From: Arion vulgaris
Lineage: Eukaryota; Mollusca; Gastropoda; Stylommatophora; Arionidae
Length of the DNA stretch: 64,000 nucleotides
Reading direction: 5' to 3'
NCBI GenBank assembly: GCA_020796225.1
Contig: CM036753.1
Span: 80,187,441 to 80,251,440, forward strand
How positions within the stretch are numbered: position 1 is the stretch's first letter; each line of letters begins with the position of its first letter. Positions 1 to 11,879 of this stretch are shown here, one piece after another. A model generated the notes under the pieces. It ran no database searches, had not been told where the DNA came from, and was given only the letters and a program-made list of their open reading frames with translations. The position numbers and the translations under genes were made by a program.

Positions 1-83
1 GAGTGGCAAGAAAATCAATGATTCGTTTACTGTGGTCAATGGCAACGTCATGTAAAGGATATGCCATGATTTTCATTTCATTG
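1..83 (+). mobile_element. SINE family B, 3' tail only
   Basis: The reverse complement matches the tail part of the copy at 50162-50401 (shared words around GTAAACGA, TTGATTTT and GCATATCC). The tRNA-like head would lie before the window start. The tail ends at TTTCATTTCATTG and runs directly into the 31-bp array, so the array may have grown from this SINE's end. Other copies are at 17625-17735, 26950-27065 and 47485-47715. Confidence 0.6.
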
Positions 84-676
84 AAAAATGAGAAATAATG
101 AGAAGAAATGTTACAAAAATGAGAAATAATGAGAAGAAATGTTACAAAAATGAGAAATAATGAGAAGAAATGTTACAAAAATGAGAAATAATGAGAAGAA
201 ATGTTACAAAAATGAGAAATAATGAGAAGAAATGTTACAAAAATGAGAAATAATGAGAAGAAATGTTACAAAAATGAGAAATAATGAGAAGAAATGTTAC
301 AAAAATGAGAAATAATGAGAAGAAATGTTACAAAAATGAGAAATAATGAGAACAAATGTTAAAAAATGAGAAATAATGAGAAGAAATGTTACAAAAATGA
401 GAAATAATGAGAACAAATGTTACAAAAATGAGAAATAATGAGAACAAATGTTACAAAAATGAGAAATAATGAGAACAAATGTTACAAAAATGAGAAATAA
501 TGAGAACAAATGTTACAAAAATGAGAAATAATGAGAACAAATGTTACAAAAATGAGAAATAATGAGAACAAATGTTACAAAAATGAGAAATAATGAGAAC
601 AAATGTTACAAAAATGAGAAATAATGAGAACAAATGTTACAAAAATGAGAAATAATGAGAACAAATGTTAAAAAAT
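84..676. repeat. 31-bp tandem array, about 19 copies
   Basis: The unit reads AAAAATGAGAAATAATGAGA followed by AGAAATGTTAC. Early copies carry GAGAAGAAATG and later ones GAGAACAAATG. One C-type copy near 345-375 (with TTAAAAAATG in place of TTACAAAAATG) precedes a lone G-type copy, so the array is a mosaic of two variants. It is AT-rich and has no coding potential. Confidence 0.95.
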
Positions 677-761
677 GTATCAGACTTTCTTGTGTTTCTA
701 CATACATTCTCATAAATCAACTTGGAAAGGTCATCGCATTTACCTTCTGTTTTATATATGT

Positions 762-1015
762 GTCGCCCGAGTGGTTACCGGGGCCCAAATTTGGGGTGTA
801 AAGAATAGAACCACTGTTACCTGACACGCATGTCGTAAGAGGCGACTAAGGAGGTTTGGTTAAAATCGGATGCACATGTCCTAAACGTGTAGAAGTCTAT
901 GCGTTTAGGGGCCTACCAAACCAATGTGCAACGTATACACGTTCTTGACAAAGATCAAACATATCACAAAGAGTGATTGAAATTGGTCGTAAAGAACGAA
1001 CGCAAGAATAAGAAG
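762..1015 (+). mobile_element. SINE family D, complete copy with TSD
   Basis: It starts GTCGCCCGAGTGGTTACCGG, which resembles the 5' part of a Ser/Leu-type tRNA. It carries the core GTCGTAAGAGGCGACTAAG and ends in an A/AAG-rich tail. ATATATGT occurs at 754-761 and 1016-1023, fitting a TSD. The closest relative is 56989-57231; a 5'-shortened copy is at 45418-45600 and a minus-strand piece at 15842-15955. The RNA polymerase III origin is inferred from the tRNA-like head. Confidence 0.75.
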
Positions 1016-1176
1016 ATATATGTAAATAGAATGAAAGATATCAAGTTGTGGTGAAGAGTCCGAGAATTGTAGCTAGAGTCTAGACATGGGCTGGACCTGA
1101 AACATTTGAGGATGCTGGGGGTAGGATACTATCAAATATTGAACTCCTAAACGCAAAAAGCAGATTACCAACAGAC

Positions 1177-4100
1177 AGTGAGTCTCTAAGAGCAATGTTA
1201 CTCTGATACAATGGATACACAGCACGTGAGTCTCTAAGAGCAATGTTACTCTGATACAATGGATACACAGCACGTGAGTCTCTAAGAGCAATGTTACTCT
1301 GATACAATGGATACACAGCACGTGAGTCTCTAAGAGCAATGTTACTCTGATACAATGGATACACAGCACGTGAGTCTCTAAGAGCAATGTTACTCTGATA
1401 CAATGGATACACAGACAGTGAGTCTCTAAGAGCAATGTTACTCTGATACAATGGATACACAGCACGTGAGTCTCTAAGAGCAATGTTACTCTGATACAAT
1501 GGATACACAGCACGTGAGTCTCTAAGAGCAATGTTACTCTGATACAATGGATACACAGCACGTGAGCCTCTAAGAGCAATGTTACTCTGATACAATGGAT
1601 ACACAGCACGTGAGTCTCTAAGAGCAATGTTACTCTGATACAATGGATACACAGCAAGTGAGTCTCTAAGAGCAATGTTACTCTGATACAATGGATACAC
1701 AGCACGTGAGTCTCTAAGAGCAATGTTACTCTGATACAATGGATACACAGCACGTGAGTCTCTAAGAGCAATGTTACTCTGATACAATGGATACACAGCA
1801 CAGTGAGTCTCTAAGAGCAATGTTACTCTGATACAATGGATACACAGCACGTGAGTCTCTAAGAGCAATGTTACTCTGATACAATGGATACACAGCACGT
1901 GAGTCTCTAAGAGCAATGTTACTCTGATACAATGGATACACAGCACGTGAGTCTCTAAGAGCAATGTTACTCTGATACAATGGATACACAGCACAGTGAG
2001 TCTCTAAGAGCAATGTTACTCTGATACAATGGATACACAGCACGTGAGTCTCTAAGAGCAATGTTACTCTGATACAATGGATACACAGCACGTGAGTCTC
2101 TAAGAGCAATGTTACTCTGATACAATGGATACACAGCACGTGAGTCTCTAAGAGCAATGTTACTCTGATACAATGGATACACAGCACGTGAGTCTCTAAG
2201 AGCAATGTTACTCTGATACAATGGATACACAGCACGTGAGTCTCTAAGAGCAATGTTACTCTGATACAATGGATACACAGACAGTGAGTCTCTAAGAGCA
2301 ATGTTACTCTGATACAATGGATACACAGCACGTGAGTCTCTAAGAGCAATGTTACTCTGATACAATGGATACACAGACAGTGAGTCTCTAAGAGCAATGT
2401 TACTCTGATACAATGGATACACAGCACGTGAGTCTCTAAGAGCAATGTTACTCTGATACAATGGATACACAGCACGTGAGTCTCTAAGAGCAATGTTACT
2501 CTGATACAATGGATACACAGCACGTGAGTCTCTAAGAGCAATGTTACTCTGATACAATGGATACACAGCACGTGAGTCTCTAAGAGCAATGTTACTCTGA
2601 TACAATGGATACACAGCACGTGAGTCTCTAAGAGCAATGTTACTCTGATACAATGGATACACAGACAGTGAGTCTCTAAGAGCAATGTTACTCTGATACA
2701 ATGGATACACAGCACGTGAGTCTCTAAGAGCAATGTTACTCTGATACAATGGATACACAGACAGTGAGTCTCTAAGAGCAATGTTACTCTGATACAATGG
2801 ATACACAGACAGTGAGTCTCTAAGAGCAATGTTACTCTGATACAATGGATACACAGCACGTGAGTCTCTAAGAGCAATGTTACTCTGATACAATGGATAC
2901 ACAGCACGTGAGTCTCTAAGAGCAATGTTACTCTGATACAATGGATACACAGCACAGTGAGTCTCTAAGAGCAATGTTACTCTGATACAATGGATACACA
3001 GCACAGTGAGTCTCTAAGAGCAATGTTACTCTGATACAATGGATACACAGCACGTGAGTCTCTAAGAGCAATGTTACTCTGATACAATGGATACACAGCA
3101 CGTGAGTCTCTAAGAGCAATGTTACTCTGATACAATGGATACACAGCACGTGAGTCTCTAAGAGCAATGTTACTCTGATACAATGGATACACAGCACGTG
3201 AGTCTCTAAGAGCAATGTTACTCTGATACAATGGATACACAGCACGTGAGTCTCTAAGAGCAATGTTACTCTGATACAATGGATACACAGCACGTGAGTC
3301 TCTAAGAGCAATGTTACTCTGATACAATGGATACACAGACAGTGAGTCTCTAAGAGCAATGTTACTCTGATACAATGGATACACAGCACGTGAGTCTCTA
3401 AGAGCAATGTTACTCTGATACAATGGATACACAGACAGTGAGTCTCTAAGAGCAATGTTACTCTGATACAATGGATACACAGCACGTGAGTCTCTAAGAG
3501 CAATGTTACTCTGATACAATGGATACACAGCACGTGAGTCTCTAAGAGCAATGTTACTCTGATACAATGGATACACAGCACGTGAGTCTCTAAGAGCAAT
3601 GTTACTCTGATACAATGGATACACAGCACGTGAGTCTCTAAGAGCAATGTTACTCTGATACAATGGATACACAGACAGTGAGTCTCTAAGAGCAATGTTA
3701 CTCTGATACAATGGATACACAGCACTTGAGTCTCTAAGAGCAATGTTACTCTGATACAATGGATACACAGACAGTGAGTCTCTAAGAGCAATGTTACTCT
3801 GATACAATGGATACACAGCACGTGAGTCTCTAAGAGCAATGTTACTCTGATACAATGGATACACAGCACGTGAGCCTCTAAGAGCAATGTTACTCTGATA
3901 CAATGGATACACAGCACGTGAGTCTCTAAGAGCAATGTTACTCTGATACAATGGATACACAGCACGTGAGTCTCTAAGAGCAATGTTACTCTGATACAAT
4001 GGATACACAGCACGTGAGTCTCTAAGAGCAATGTTACTCTGATACAATGGATACACAGCACGTGAGTCTCTAAGAGCAATGTTACTCTGATACAATGGAT

Positions 4101-7100
4101 ACACAGCACGTGAGTCTCTAAGAGTAATGTTACTCTGATACAATGGATACACAGCACATGAGTCTCTAAGAGCAATGTTACTCTGATACAATGGATACAC
4201 AGCACGTGAGTCTCTAAGAGTAATGTTACTCTGATACAATGGATACACAGCACGTGAGTCTCTAAGAGCAATGTTACTCTGATACAATGGATACACAGCA
4301 CGTGAGTCTCTAAGAGCAATGTTACTCTGATACAATGGATACACAGCACGTGAGTCTCTAAGAGCAATGTTACTCTGATACAATGGATACACAGCACAGT
4401 GAGTCTCTAAGAGCAATGTTACTCTGATACAATGGATACACAGCACAGTGAGTCTCTAAGAGCAATGTTACTCTGATACAATGGATACACAGCACGTGAG
4501 TCTCTAAGAGCAATGTTACTCTGATACAATGGATACACAGCACGTGAGTCTCTAAGAGCAATGTTACTCTGATACAATGGATACACAGCACGTGAGTCTC
4601 TAAGAGCAATGTTACTCTGATACAATGGATACACAGCACAGTGAGTCTCTAAGAGCAATGTTACTCTGATACAATGGATACACAGCACAGTGAGTCTCTA
4701 AGAGCAATGTTACTCTGATACAATGGATACACAGCACGTGAGTCTCTAAGAGCAATGTTACTCTGATACAATGGATACACAGCACGTGAGTCTCTAAGAG
4801 CAATGTTACTCTGATACAATGGATACACAGCACGTGAGTCTCTAAGAGCAATGTTACTCTGATACAATGGATACACAGCACGTGAGTCTCTAAGAGCAAT
4901 GTTACTCTGATACAATGGATACACAGCACGTGAGTCTCTAAGAGCAATGTTACTCTGATACAATGGATACACAGCACGTGAGTCTCTAAGAGCAATGTTA
5001 CTCTGATACAATGGATACACAGCACAGTGAGTCTCTAAGAGCAATGTTACTCTGATACAATGGATACACAGCACAGTGAGTCTCTAAGAGCAATGTTACT
5101 CTGATACAATGGATACACAGCACGTGAGTCTCTAAGAGCAATGTTACTCTGATACAATGGATACACAGCACGTGAGTCTCTAAGAGCAATGTTACTCTGA
5201 TACAATGGATACACAGCACGTGAGTCTCTAAGAGCAATGTTACTCTGATACAATGGATACACAGCACAGTGAGTCTCTAAGAGCAATGTTACTCTGATAC
5301 AATGGATACACAGCACAGTGAGTCTCTAAGAGCAATGTTACTCTGATACAATGGATACACAGCACGTGAGTCTCTAAGAGCAATGTTACTCTGATACAAT
5401 GGATACACAGCACGTGAGTCTCTAAGAGCAATGTTACTCTGATACAATGGATACACAGCACGTGAGTCTCTAAGAGCAATGTTACTCTGATACAATGGAT
5501 ACACAGCACGTGAGTCTCTAAGAGCAATGTTACTCTGATACAATGGATACACAGCACGTGAGTCTCTAAGAGCAATGTTACTCTGATACAATGGATACAC
5601 AGCACGTGAGTCTCTAAGAGCAATGTTACTCTGATACAATGGATACACAGCACGTGAGTCTCTAAGAGCAATGTTACTCTGATACAATGGATACACAGAC
5701 AGTGAGTCTCTAAGAGCAATGTTACTCTGATACAATGGATACACAGCACGTGAGTCTCTAAGAGCAATGTTACTCTGATACAATGGATACACAGACAGTG
5801 AGTCTCTAAGAGCAATGTTACTCTGATACAATGGATACACAGCACGTGAGTCTCTAAGAGCAATGTTACTCTGATACAATGGATAACAGCACGTGAGTCT
5901 CTAAGAGCAATGTTACTCTGATACAATGGATACACAGCACGTGAGTCTCTAAGAGCAATGTTACTCTGATACAATGGATACACAGCACGTGAGTCTCTAA
6001 GAGCAATGTTACTCTGATACAATGGATACACAGCACGTGAGTCTCTAAGAGCAATGTTACTCTGATACAATGGATACACAGACAGTGAGTCTCTAAGAGC
6101 AATGTTACTCTGATACAATGGATACACAGCACGTGAGTCTCTAAGAGCAATGTTACTCTGATACAATGGATACACAGACAGTGAGTCTCTAAGAGCAATG
6201 TTACTCTGATACAATGGATACACAGCACTTGAGTCTCTAAGAGCAATGTTACTCTGATACAATGGATACACAGCACGTGAGCCTCTAAGAGCAATGTTAC
6301 TCTGATACAATGGATACACAGCACGTGAGTCTCTAAGAGCAATGTTACTCTGATACAATGGATACACAGCACGTGAGTCTCTAAGAGCAATGTTACTCTG
6401 ATACAATGGATACACAGCACGTGAGTCTCTAAGAGCAATGTTACTCTGATACAATGGATACACAGCACGTGAGTCTCTAAGAGTAATGTTACTCTGATAC
6501 AATGGATACACAGCACATGAGTCTCTAAGAGCAATGTTACTCTGATACAATGGATACACAGCACGTGAGTCTCTAAGAGTAATGTTACTCTGATACAATG
6601 GATACACAGCACGTGAGTCTCTAAGAGCAATGTTACTCTGATACAATGGATACACAGCACGTGAGTCTCTAAGAGCAATGTTACTCTGATACAATGGATA
6701 CACAGCACGTGAGTCTCTAAGAGCAATGTTACTCTGATACAATGGATACACAGCACTTGAGTCTCTAAGAGCAATGTTACTCTGATACAATGGATACACA
6801 GCACGTGAGTCTCTAAGAGCAATGTTACTCTGATACAATGGATACACAGCACGTGAGTCTCTAAGAGCAATGTTACTCTGATACAATGGATACACAGCAC
6901 GTGAGTCTCTAAGAGCAATGTTACTCTGATACAATGGATACACAGCACGTGAGTCTCTAAGAGCAATGTTACTCTGATACAATGGATACACAGCACGTGA
7001 GTCTCTAAGAGCAATGTTACTCTGATACAATGGATACACAGCACGTGAGTCTCTAAGAGCAATGTTACTCTGATACAATGGATACACAGCACGTGAGTCT

Positions 7101-7382
7101 CTAAGAGCAATGTTACTCTGATACAATGGATACACAGCACGTGAGTCTCTAAGAGCAATGTTACTCTGATACAATGGATACACAGCACGTGAGTCTCTAA
7201 GAGCAATGTTACTCTGATACAATGGATACACAGCACGTGAGTCTCTAAGAGCAATGTTACTCTGATACAATGGATACACAGCACGTGAGTCTCTAAGAGT
7301 AATGTTACTCTGATACAATGGATACACAGCACGTGAGTCTCTAAGAGTAATGTTACTCTGATACAATGGATACACAGCACAG
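1177..7382. repeat. 48/49-bp satellite, about 129 copies
   Basis: The main unit (48 bp) runs GTGAGTCTCTAAGAGCAATG, TTACTCTGATACAATGGATA, CACAGCAC. A second 48-bp form has CAGACAGTGAG at the junction, and a 49-bp form has CAGCACAGTGAG. The CAGCAC|GTGAG junction creates the palindrome CACGTG in most units. Because 48 is 16 codons and lacks in-frame stops, two minus-strand frames stay open for hundreds of codons (repeating LCIHCIRVTLLLETHV or AVYPLYQSNIALRDSR). The 49-bp units only switch between these frames. I regard these frames as by-products and not genes. Single-base variants recur in ordered blocks, showing higher-order duplication. Confidence 0.97.
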
Positions 7383-7511
7383 GCAGTCCACACAGAAGGT
7401 GGACCTCAGATATAAAAAAGTCGACGAAAAACACTGTTTATGAAGCTCACACAAATATCCGTTCTAGAAATCGCTTCTTATCGTGACGCCGTGAGGCAAT
7501 ACAGTATTAGA

Positions 7512-7761
7512 TGGGGGTCTCTGTGGTTAAGCCCTTTGTCTTGTGAGTCGAAGGTCGTGGGTTCGAATCCAGACCGCGCCGTTCTGTTCACGAGTGCAGT
7601 TTTTTTTCCAGAGACCCTAGGATTATTGCTGGAGCTACGGAGTTCGTGCTTTGTGTAATACTCTCGGTAGGAGATGTGTCATTTCTCCTTAGAGGGACCG
7701 AGCCATATGGGATAAAACCCGGTGCAATGAAGTCAATCCTTCAGCTTTAAAACCCTTTAAA
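7512..7761 (+). mobile_element. SINE family A, complete copy with 11-bp TSD
   Basis: The tRNA-like head has an A-box-like CTGTGGTTAAGCCC and a perfect B box GGTTCGAATCC at 7560-7570. The body contains GGAGCTACGGAGTTCG and the tail GAAGTCAATCCTT. ACAGTATTAGA is repeated exactly at 7501-7511 and 7762-7772, a clear TSD. Related copies are 14377-14594 (plus) and about 57345-57592 (minus). It is not a functional tRNA, since no acceptor stem pairs around it. Confidence 0.88.
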
Positions 7762-7849
7762 ACAGTATTAGAGAGAAGAATAAGAAGAAACAAACGCAAG
7801 CTAATATATTATAGAAATAATATTACTGGGGACAAGTCTCTATATATTC

Positions 7850-8125
7850 TCTTTGTGTCCCCATTAACACATAAGGCTCCACAAGAGACTTCCACTGTTG
7901 CCGTTCTGCTGCGACCAACCGTCTCCCACGTCAGGCCACACTTCTTCAGCTCTCTTTACACAGTTCTTCTCCGTGTTTCCTTTGGACGTCCAGGTCTTCT
8001 CTTCCCATCCGCTGTCCATCTGAGATCTGTCCTAGCCAATGCCCCTACTGGAATACGACATACACGTCCAATCCACCTCCATCTTTATCTTTTAATGATG
8101 GTCTCCAAAGATGTACAGTTCATTC
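7850..8125 (-). pseudogene. RTE-type LINE, 3' end fragment
   Basis: Read on the minus strand, the sequence encodes a degraded version of the RTE C-terminal signature: a W-R-W-I-G-H-like stretch, then an L-R-W-T-x-D-G-K-R-R-P-G-R-P-K run followed by a T-R-R-R-T-like stretch. The same motif order is seen in the better preserved copy at 23960-24216. Only the last 90 or so codons remain, so this is a 5'-truncated, inactive copy. It lies directly against the next LINE's 3' end. Confidence 0.7.
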
Positions 8126-8144
8126 GTTTCAAAAGCACAGAGAG

Positions 8145-9645
8145 AAAGTCTATTGTCTATTCCCAGGTGGAAGATGTAGTTGGCTGTGCACTCTTGTCGT
8201 TAACCGTAGGGATGGGAGCTTTAATTTGCGTTCTAGGGCCAGATGAGCCGTCCTTGTTGTGTTGTATCCGTGTTTATGTAGTGTGGTCTTGATATTGTCT
8301 ATCCATTTTTTTCTTGGTCTTTCCTTAGCTCTAGTACCTGATCTCTTTTTATTGTATGCTGCTATTGGTGGTTGGTTGTATTTCATTCTCTTTAAATGTC
8401 CAAACCACTGCATTTGTTGTCTTTCGATGTATTCGGTGCATGAAGTTATGCCCACTCTGCTTCTGATGTCCTCATTTCGTAGTCTGTCTTTCCTGGTGAC
8501 TCCACTGCCTTCCTCAAGCATTTCATTTGGTGAGCTTTCTGTAATGTGTTGCTGTAAGAGAAAAAATGTTTGGCACTGGTAACAAAGTGCTGGTAGGAAA
8601 ATTCTTTTTATCATCTGTCTTTTCACTTCCATCTTGATCTTTGGGTGTTGTAGTAATGGCGCCAGCTGATAGGCCACTGCATTTGCTTTTTGACACCTTG
8701 TCTCTATTTCTCTATCAGTTTTCCGTCCTCTGTAAAAATACTGTGTAAATATTTGAATTCGGAAACTTGCTTTACTCTGGTGTTATCTATTTGTATGTTT
8801 GCTTGGCTTGGTGTTCTGCTGATTTTCATGGTCTCGGTCTTTTGTTTGTTGATTTTCATGTTGTACTTTCTACATGCTATAAGCAATGAATTCATGTGAT
8901 GTTGTAGCTGATCTTTATCTTCATACATTAAACTTTGGTCGTCCGCAAAAGCAATTCGTTGATTTGGTTGTTTAATTGGTCGTCGTGATCGTTGTCTATG
9001 TCAATAAGGTCTTTTCGCACTGCCTCTTTCACTATTCTGTCGATTATATGTTGAAGAGGGGAGTGAGAGCACACAACCCTGTCTTACTCCTGATTTTGTT
9101 TCGAATGAGTCTGTCATTCCGTCTGTTGTTCTTATCACACTGTGGCTATTTGTTTATATTGCTCTGATATTGTCTAGCAGTTGTCACTTGATCCCATAGT
9201 TTTCTAGTGTTTCCCATAGAATACTTCTATCTATTCTGTCAAATGCCTTTTCTTGATCGATGAATAATAAGTGTAGCTCTTTGTTATATTCTATTGCTTT
9301 TTCACTCAGTTGTCTCAGAGTGAATAGAGCGTCTGTGCACCTCACTCCTCTTCTAAATCCAAACTGTGAGGGGTTATTGTGAGTCAGCGATGTGTCTTAT
9401 GCGCTGATCTAATATTTTTGCGTATATTTTACCAGTGTGGCTTAATAGTGAAATGCCTCTGTATGTTTCACATTCTCTTTTATTGCCTTTATTTTTCCAT
9501 AATGGGACTATTACTGATTTTTGCCAGTCATCTGGAACTTTTCTTTCTGTCTAAGCGGCTGTGAATATTCTATTTAACCATTTTACACCTATTTCTTTGC
9601 ATGCTTTAATTGCTTCATTGGGTATGCCATCTGCAGCTGGTGAGA
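8145..9645 (-). pseudogene. LINE reverse transcriptase, broken
   Basis: On the minus strand the order from 9645 down is: an I-P-N-E-A-I-K-like pre-palm stretch; Y-R-G-I-S-L-L-S (about 9450); F-G-F-R-R-G; I-D-Q-E-K-A-F-D-R-I holding the first catalytic Asp (about 9255); V-R-Q-G-C-V-L-S-P (about 9070); F-A-D-D, the catalytic pair (about 8950); F-K-Y-L-H-S-I-F-T near 8740; and W-F-G-H-L-K-R-M with a basic R-P-R-K-K-W-I-D tail (8200-8430). These are RVT_1 landmarks of a non-LTR element. Frames change several times (open pieces at 8150-8677 and 8704-8928), so it is dead. No endonuclease domain was seen upstream. A second 3' end of the same family lies at 36483-36760. Confidence 0.85.
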
Positions 9646-9659
9646 AAGTATAGGATGAT

Positions 9660-9732
9660 AATGAGAGTAAGAGAGAGAGAGAGAAAGAGAAAAGAGAGAA
9701 TGAAAGATTGAGAAAGAGAGAGAGAGAATGGA
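9660..9732. repeat. GA-rich microsatellite
   Basis: An imperfect purine run (GAGA with interruptions) that lies at the 5' limit of the preserved LINE reverse transcriptase. Confidence 0.8.
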
Positions 9733-9944
9733 CAATAAATTATAAATAGTAGCTTACAGATTTTATGAGAAGATTGTGCTTGAACTTCGAGTACAATCTT
9801 ATCCAAATCTGACGGTGTTTAGCTAACTGCAGTGCGTAATGTGTTATCAAGATTAGCACAAGATTATCACGAAACAAAATTAAGAAATAATCCCATAATC
9901 AATTTTTTTCTGGAAAGTACGACATTTTTGTATCGTTACTGTCT

Positions 9945-10147
9945 GTATACCGCTTTTAGGGCGATGTAGGACAGGTGGGACGTGAGCCTGAGGAATGTAA
10001 TGGCTGCATAGCTAGTGCAGTCGTCAGGAAGCTGTTCATGTTCGGATTTTCATTTATACCCACAACAGAAAGAAATCCTTGACCTTACTGTGAATTGAAC
10101 AGGTTACCGTCATGGAGCCATGCTCTAACCCATTCGGCCCGATGCTT
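9945..10147 (-). mobile_element. SINE family C copy
   Basis: The reverse complement aligns along its whole length with 25694-25890, sharing CCGCTTTTA, TTAGGACAGGTGG-like, GCTAGTGCAGT and CACAACAGAAA words. The tRNA-like head (AACCCATTCGG on this strand) lies at the right end, around 10080-10147. Confidence 0.7.
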
Positions 10148-10773
10148 CTATGATATTGTGTAACTTGTAACAAAAATGATTAGCACTTTCTAGCTTTTCC
10201 TTTACTACCATCCATCCACCTCCATAATTTCTCACCTCTTCTCCTAACCATTTATCGATTACACCTACAAATCAACATCACTGTTTTGATCTCTCAGACT
10301 TGCCGATCGTAGATAATACCGTCGTCTTCTCAGTGTCTTGTTATCAAAGACTTAGACTGATACTGTCTCTATAACATCTGATCGGGTTTATGCGCTAAGA
10401 AGAGTTTTCAGGAACACTTGTTTTTGCTTGTACATTTCAGAAATTTGAAGTCATTATTTTTAAGGACACTTTATTATATATTTTGTCTTTAGTTAAAAGG
10501 GGAGATTTGTGTGTGTGTATGTAAGTGTGTCTGCTTTTCCTAAGTTAATTTTGTTTAGCTCAGAGGTTGGAGTGTATAGTAATGTTTAACACACTTCGGG
10601 GCCAGTTAAAATTGTTTATCGGGCCGGCTCCGGCGTACGAGCCATAGGTTGAAAACCACTGGTGAGGCAACCATATATTATATTTACAGAGAGCTCTCCA
10701 ATAGATGCGACAGCACCTTTGACAGGTGTCCCTGCAAATATGCGACTAACGTTGAACAACCTGCTCATGAGGT
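10148..10773. other. Unassigned stretch with a hAT-like end
   Basis: Mostly AT-rich sequence without a recognisable gene. Around 10610-10662 the minus strand begins CAGTGGTTTTCAACC, the usual look of a hAT terminal inverted repeat (TIR), but I found no matching partner end or 8-bp TSD. A GT-rich patch lies at 10505-10535. Confidence 0.35.
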
Positions 10774-10948
10774 TGCATTGTGAAGCATACTGCATTGTGA
10801 AGCATACTGCATTGTGAAGCATACTGCGTTGTGAAGCATACTGCATTGTGAAGCATACTGCATTGTGAAGCATACTGCACTGTGAAGCATACTGCATTGT
10901 GAAGCATACTGCATTGTGAAGCATACTGCATTGTGAAGCATACTGCAT
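10774..10948. repeat. 17-bp tandem array, about 10 copies
   Basis: The unit is GAAGCATACTGCATTGT, with a few single-base variants. Three units make 51 bp, which keeps frames open on both strands and explains the repetitive short ORFs here. Confidence 0.95.
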
Positions 10949-10986
10949 TTAAGAAGACAAGTATCTCTATATTTGAACCTCTAATC

Positions 10987-11879
10987 ATGAGAACTGGTCA
11001 TAACAATTTCAAAATGAGAACTGGTCATAACACCTTCAAAATGAGAACTGGTCATAACACCTTCAAAATGAGAACTGGTCATAACAATTTCAAAATGAGA
11101 ACTGGTCATAACAATTTCAAAATGAGAACTGGCCATAACAATTTCAAAATGAGAACTGGCCATAACAATTTCAAAATGAGAACTGGCAATAACAATTTCA
11201 AAATGAGAACTGGTCATAACAATTTCAAAATGAGAACTGGCCATAACAATTTCAAAATGAGAACTGGCCATAACAATTTCAAAATGAGAACTGGCCATAA
11301 CAATTTCAAAATGAGAACTGGCCATAACAATTTCAAAATGAGAACTGGCCATAACAATTTCAAAATGAGAACTGGTCATAACAATTTCAAAATGAGAACT
11401 GGCCATAACAATTTCAAAATGAGAACTGGCCATAACAATTTCAAAATGAGAACTGGCCATAACAATTTCAAAATGAGAACTGGCCATAACAATTTCAAAA
11501 TGAGAACTGGTCATAACAATTTCAAAATGAGAATTTGCCATAACAACTTCAAAATGAGAACTGATGACCCTAACTTTAAAATGAGAATTAGTCACCGAGC
11601 CTCTAAAATTAGAATTAGTCAACTAACTTCTAAAATGAGAACTGGTCACCACACCTCTAAAATGAGAACTGGTCACCACACCTCTAAAATGAGAACTGGT
11701 CACCACACCTCTAAAATGAGAACTGATCACAGTACCTCTAAAATAAGAACTGGTGACCCCAACTATAAAATGAGAACTGGTCACTACGCCTCTAAAATGA
11801 GAGCTGGTGACCACACCTCTAAAATGAGAACTGGTCACCACACGTCTAAAATGAGAACTGGCCACCCCAACTCTAAATG
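10987..11879 (+). repeat. 27-bp tandem array with open frame, 33 copies
   Basis: The unit ATGAGAACTGGCCATAACAA plus TTTCAAA encodes M-R-T-G-H-N-N-F-K on the plus strand. All copies keep exactly 27 bp, so a 315-codon frame (10933-11880, starting in the neighbouring 17-bp array) stays open; the minus strand is also open across most of it. Copies before about 11560 are nearly identical. Those after it are diverged (CACCACACCTCTAAA type) yet still in frame. I see no promoter, splice signal or known domain, so I treat it as a satellite, with low residual chance of a repetitive protein. Confidence 0.9.

Noticed and set aside
1177..7382. CRISPR array, or a large Cys-rich secreted protein on the minus strand
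   Set aside because: Repeats are head-to-tail with no unique spacers and no cas genes; the open frames follow from a 48-bp unit without stops. No start context, signal peptide or splice structure supports a gene.
7512..7600. Functional tRNA gene (perfect B box)
   Set aside because: No acceptor-stem pairing, and the sequence is the head of a 250-bp SINE with its own TSD. The same holds for 15128, 15500, 28755, 31470 and 57592.
10550..10662. Complete hAT MITE between CAGAGGTTGG and the CCACTG end
   Set aside because: The left end matches only a few bases and the 8-bp flanks (GTTTAGCT, GTGAGGCA) do not match.
10616..10948. Minus-strand ORF ending in a hAT-transposase-like stretch beside a hAT-like end
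   Set aside because: The repetitive part is the 17-bp array, and the non-repeat part lies outside the putative TIR, so it cannot be the element's own transposase C-terminus. Similarity was too weak.
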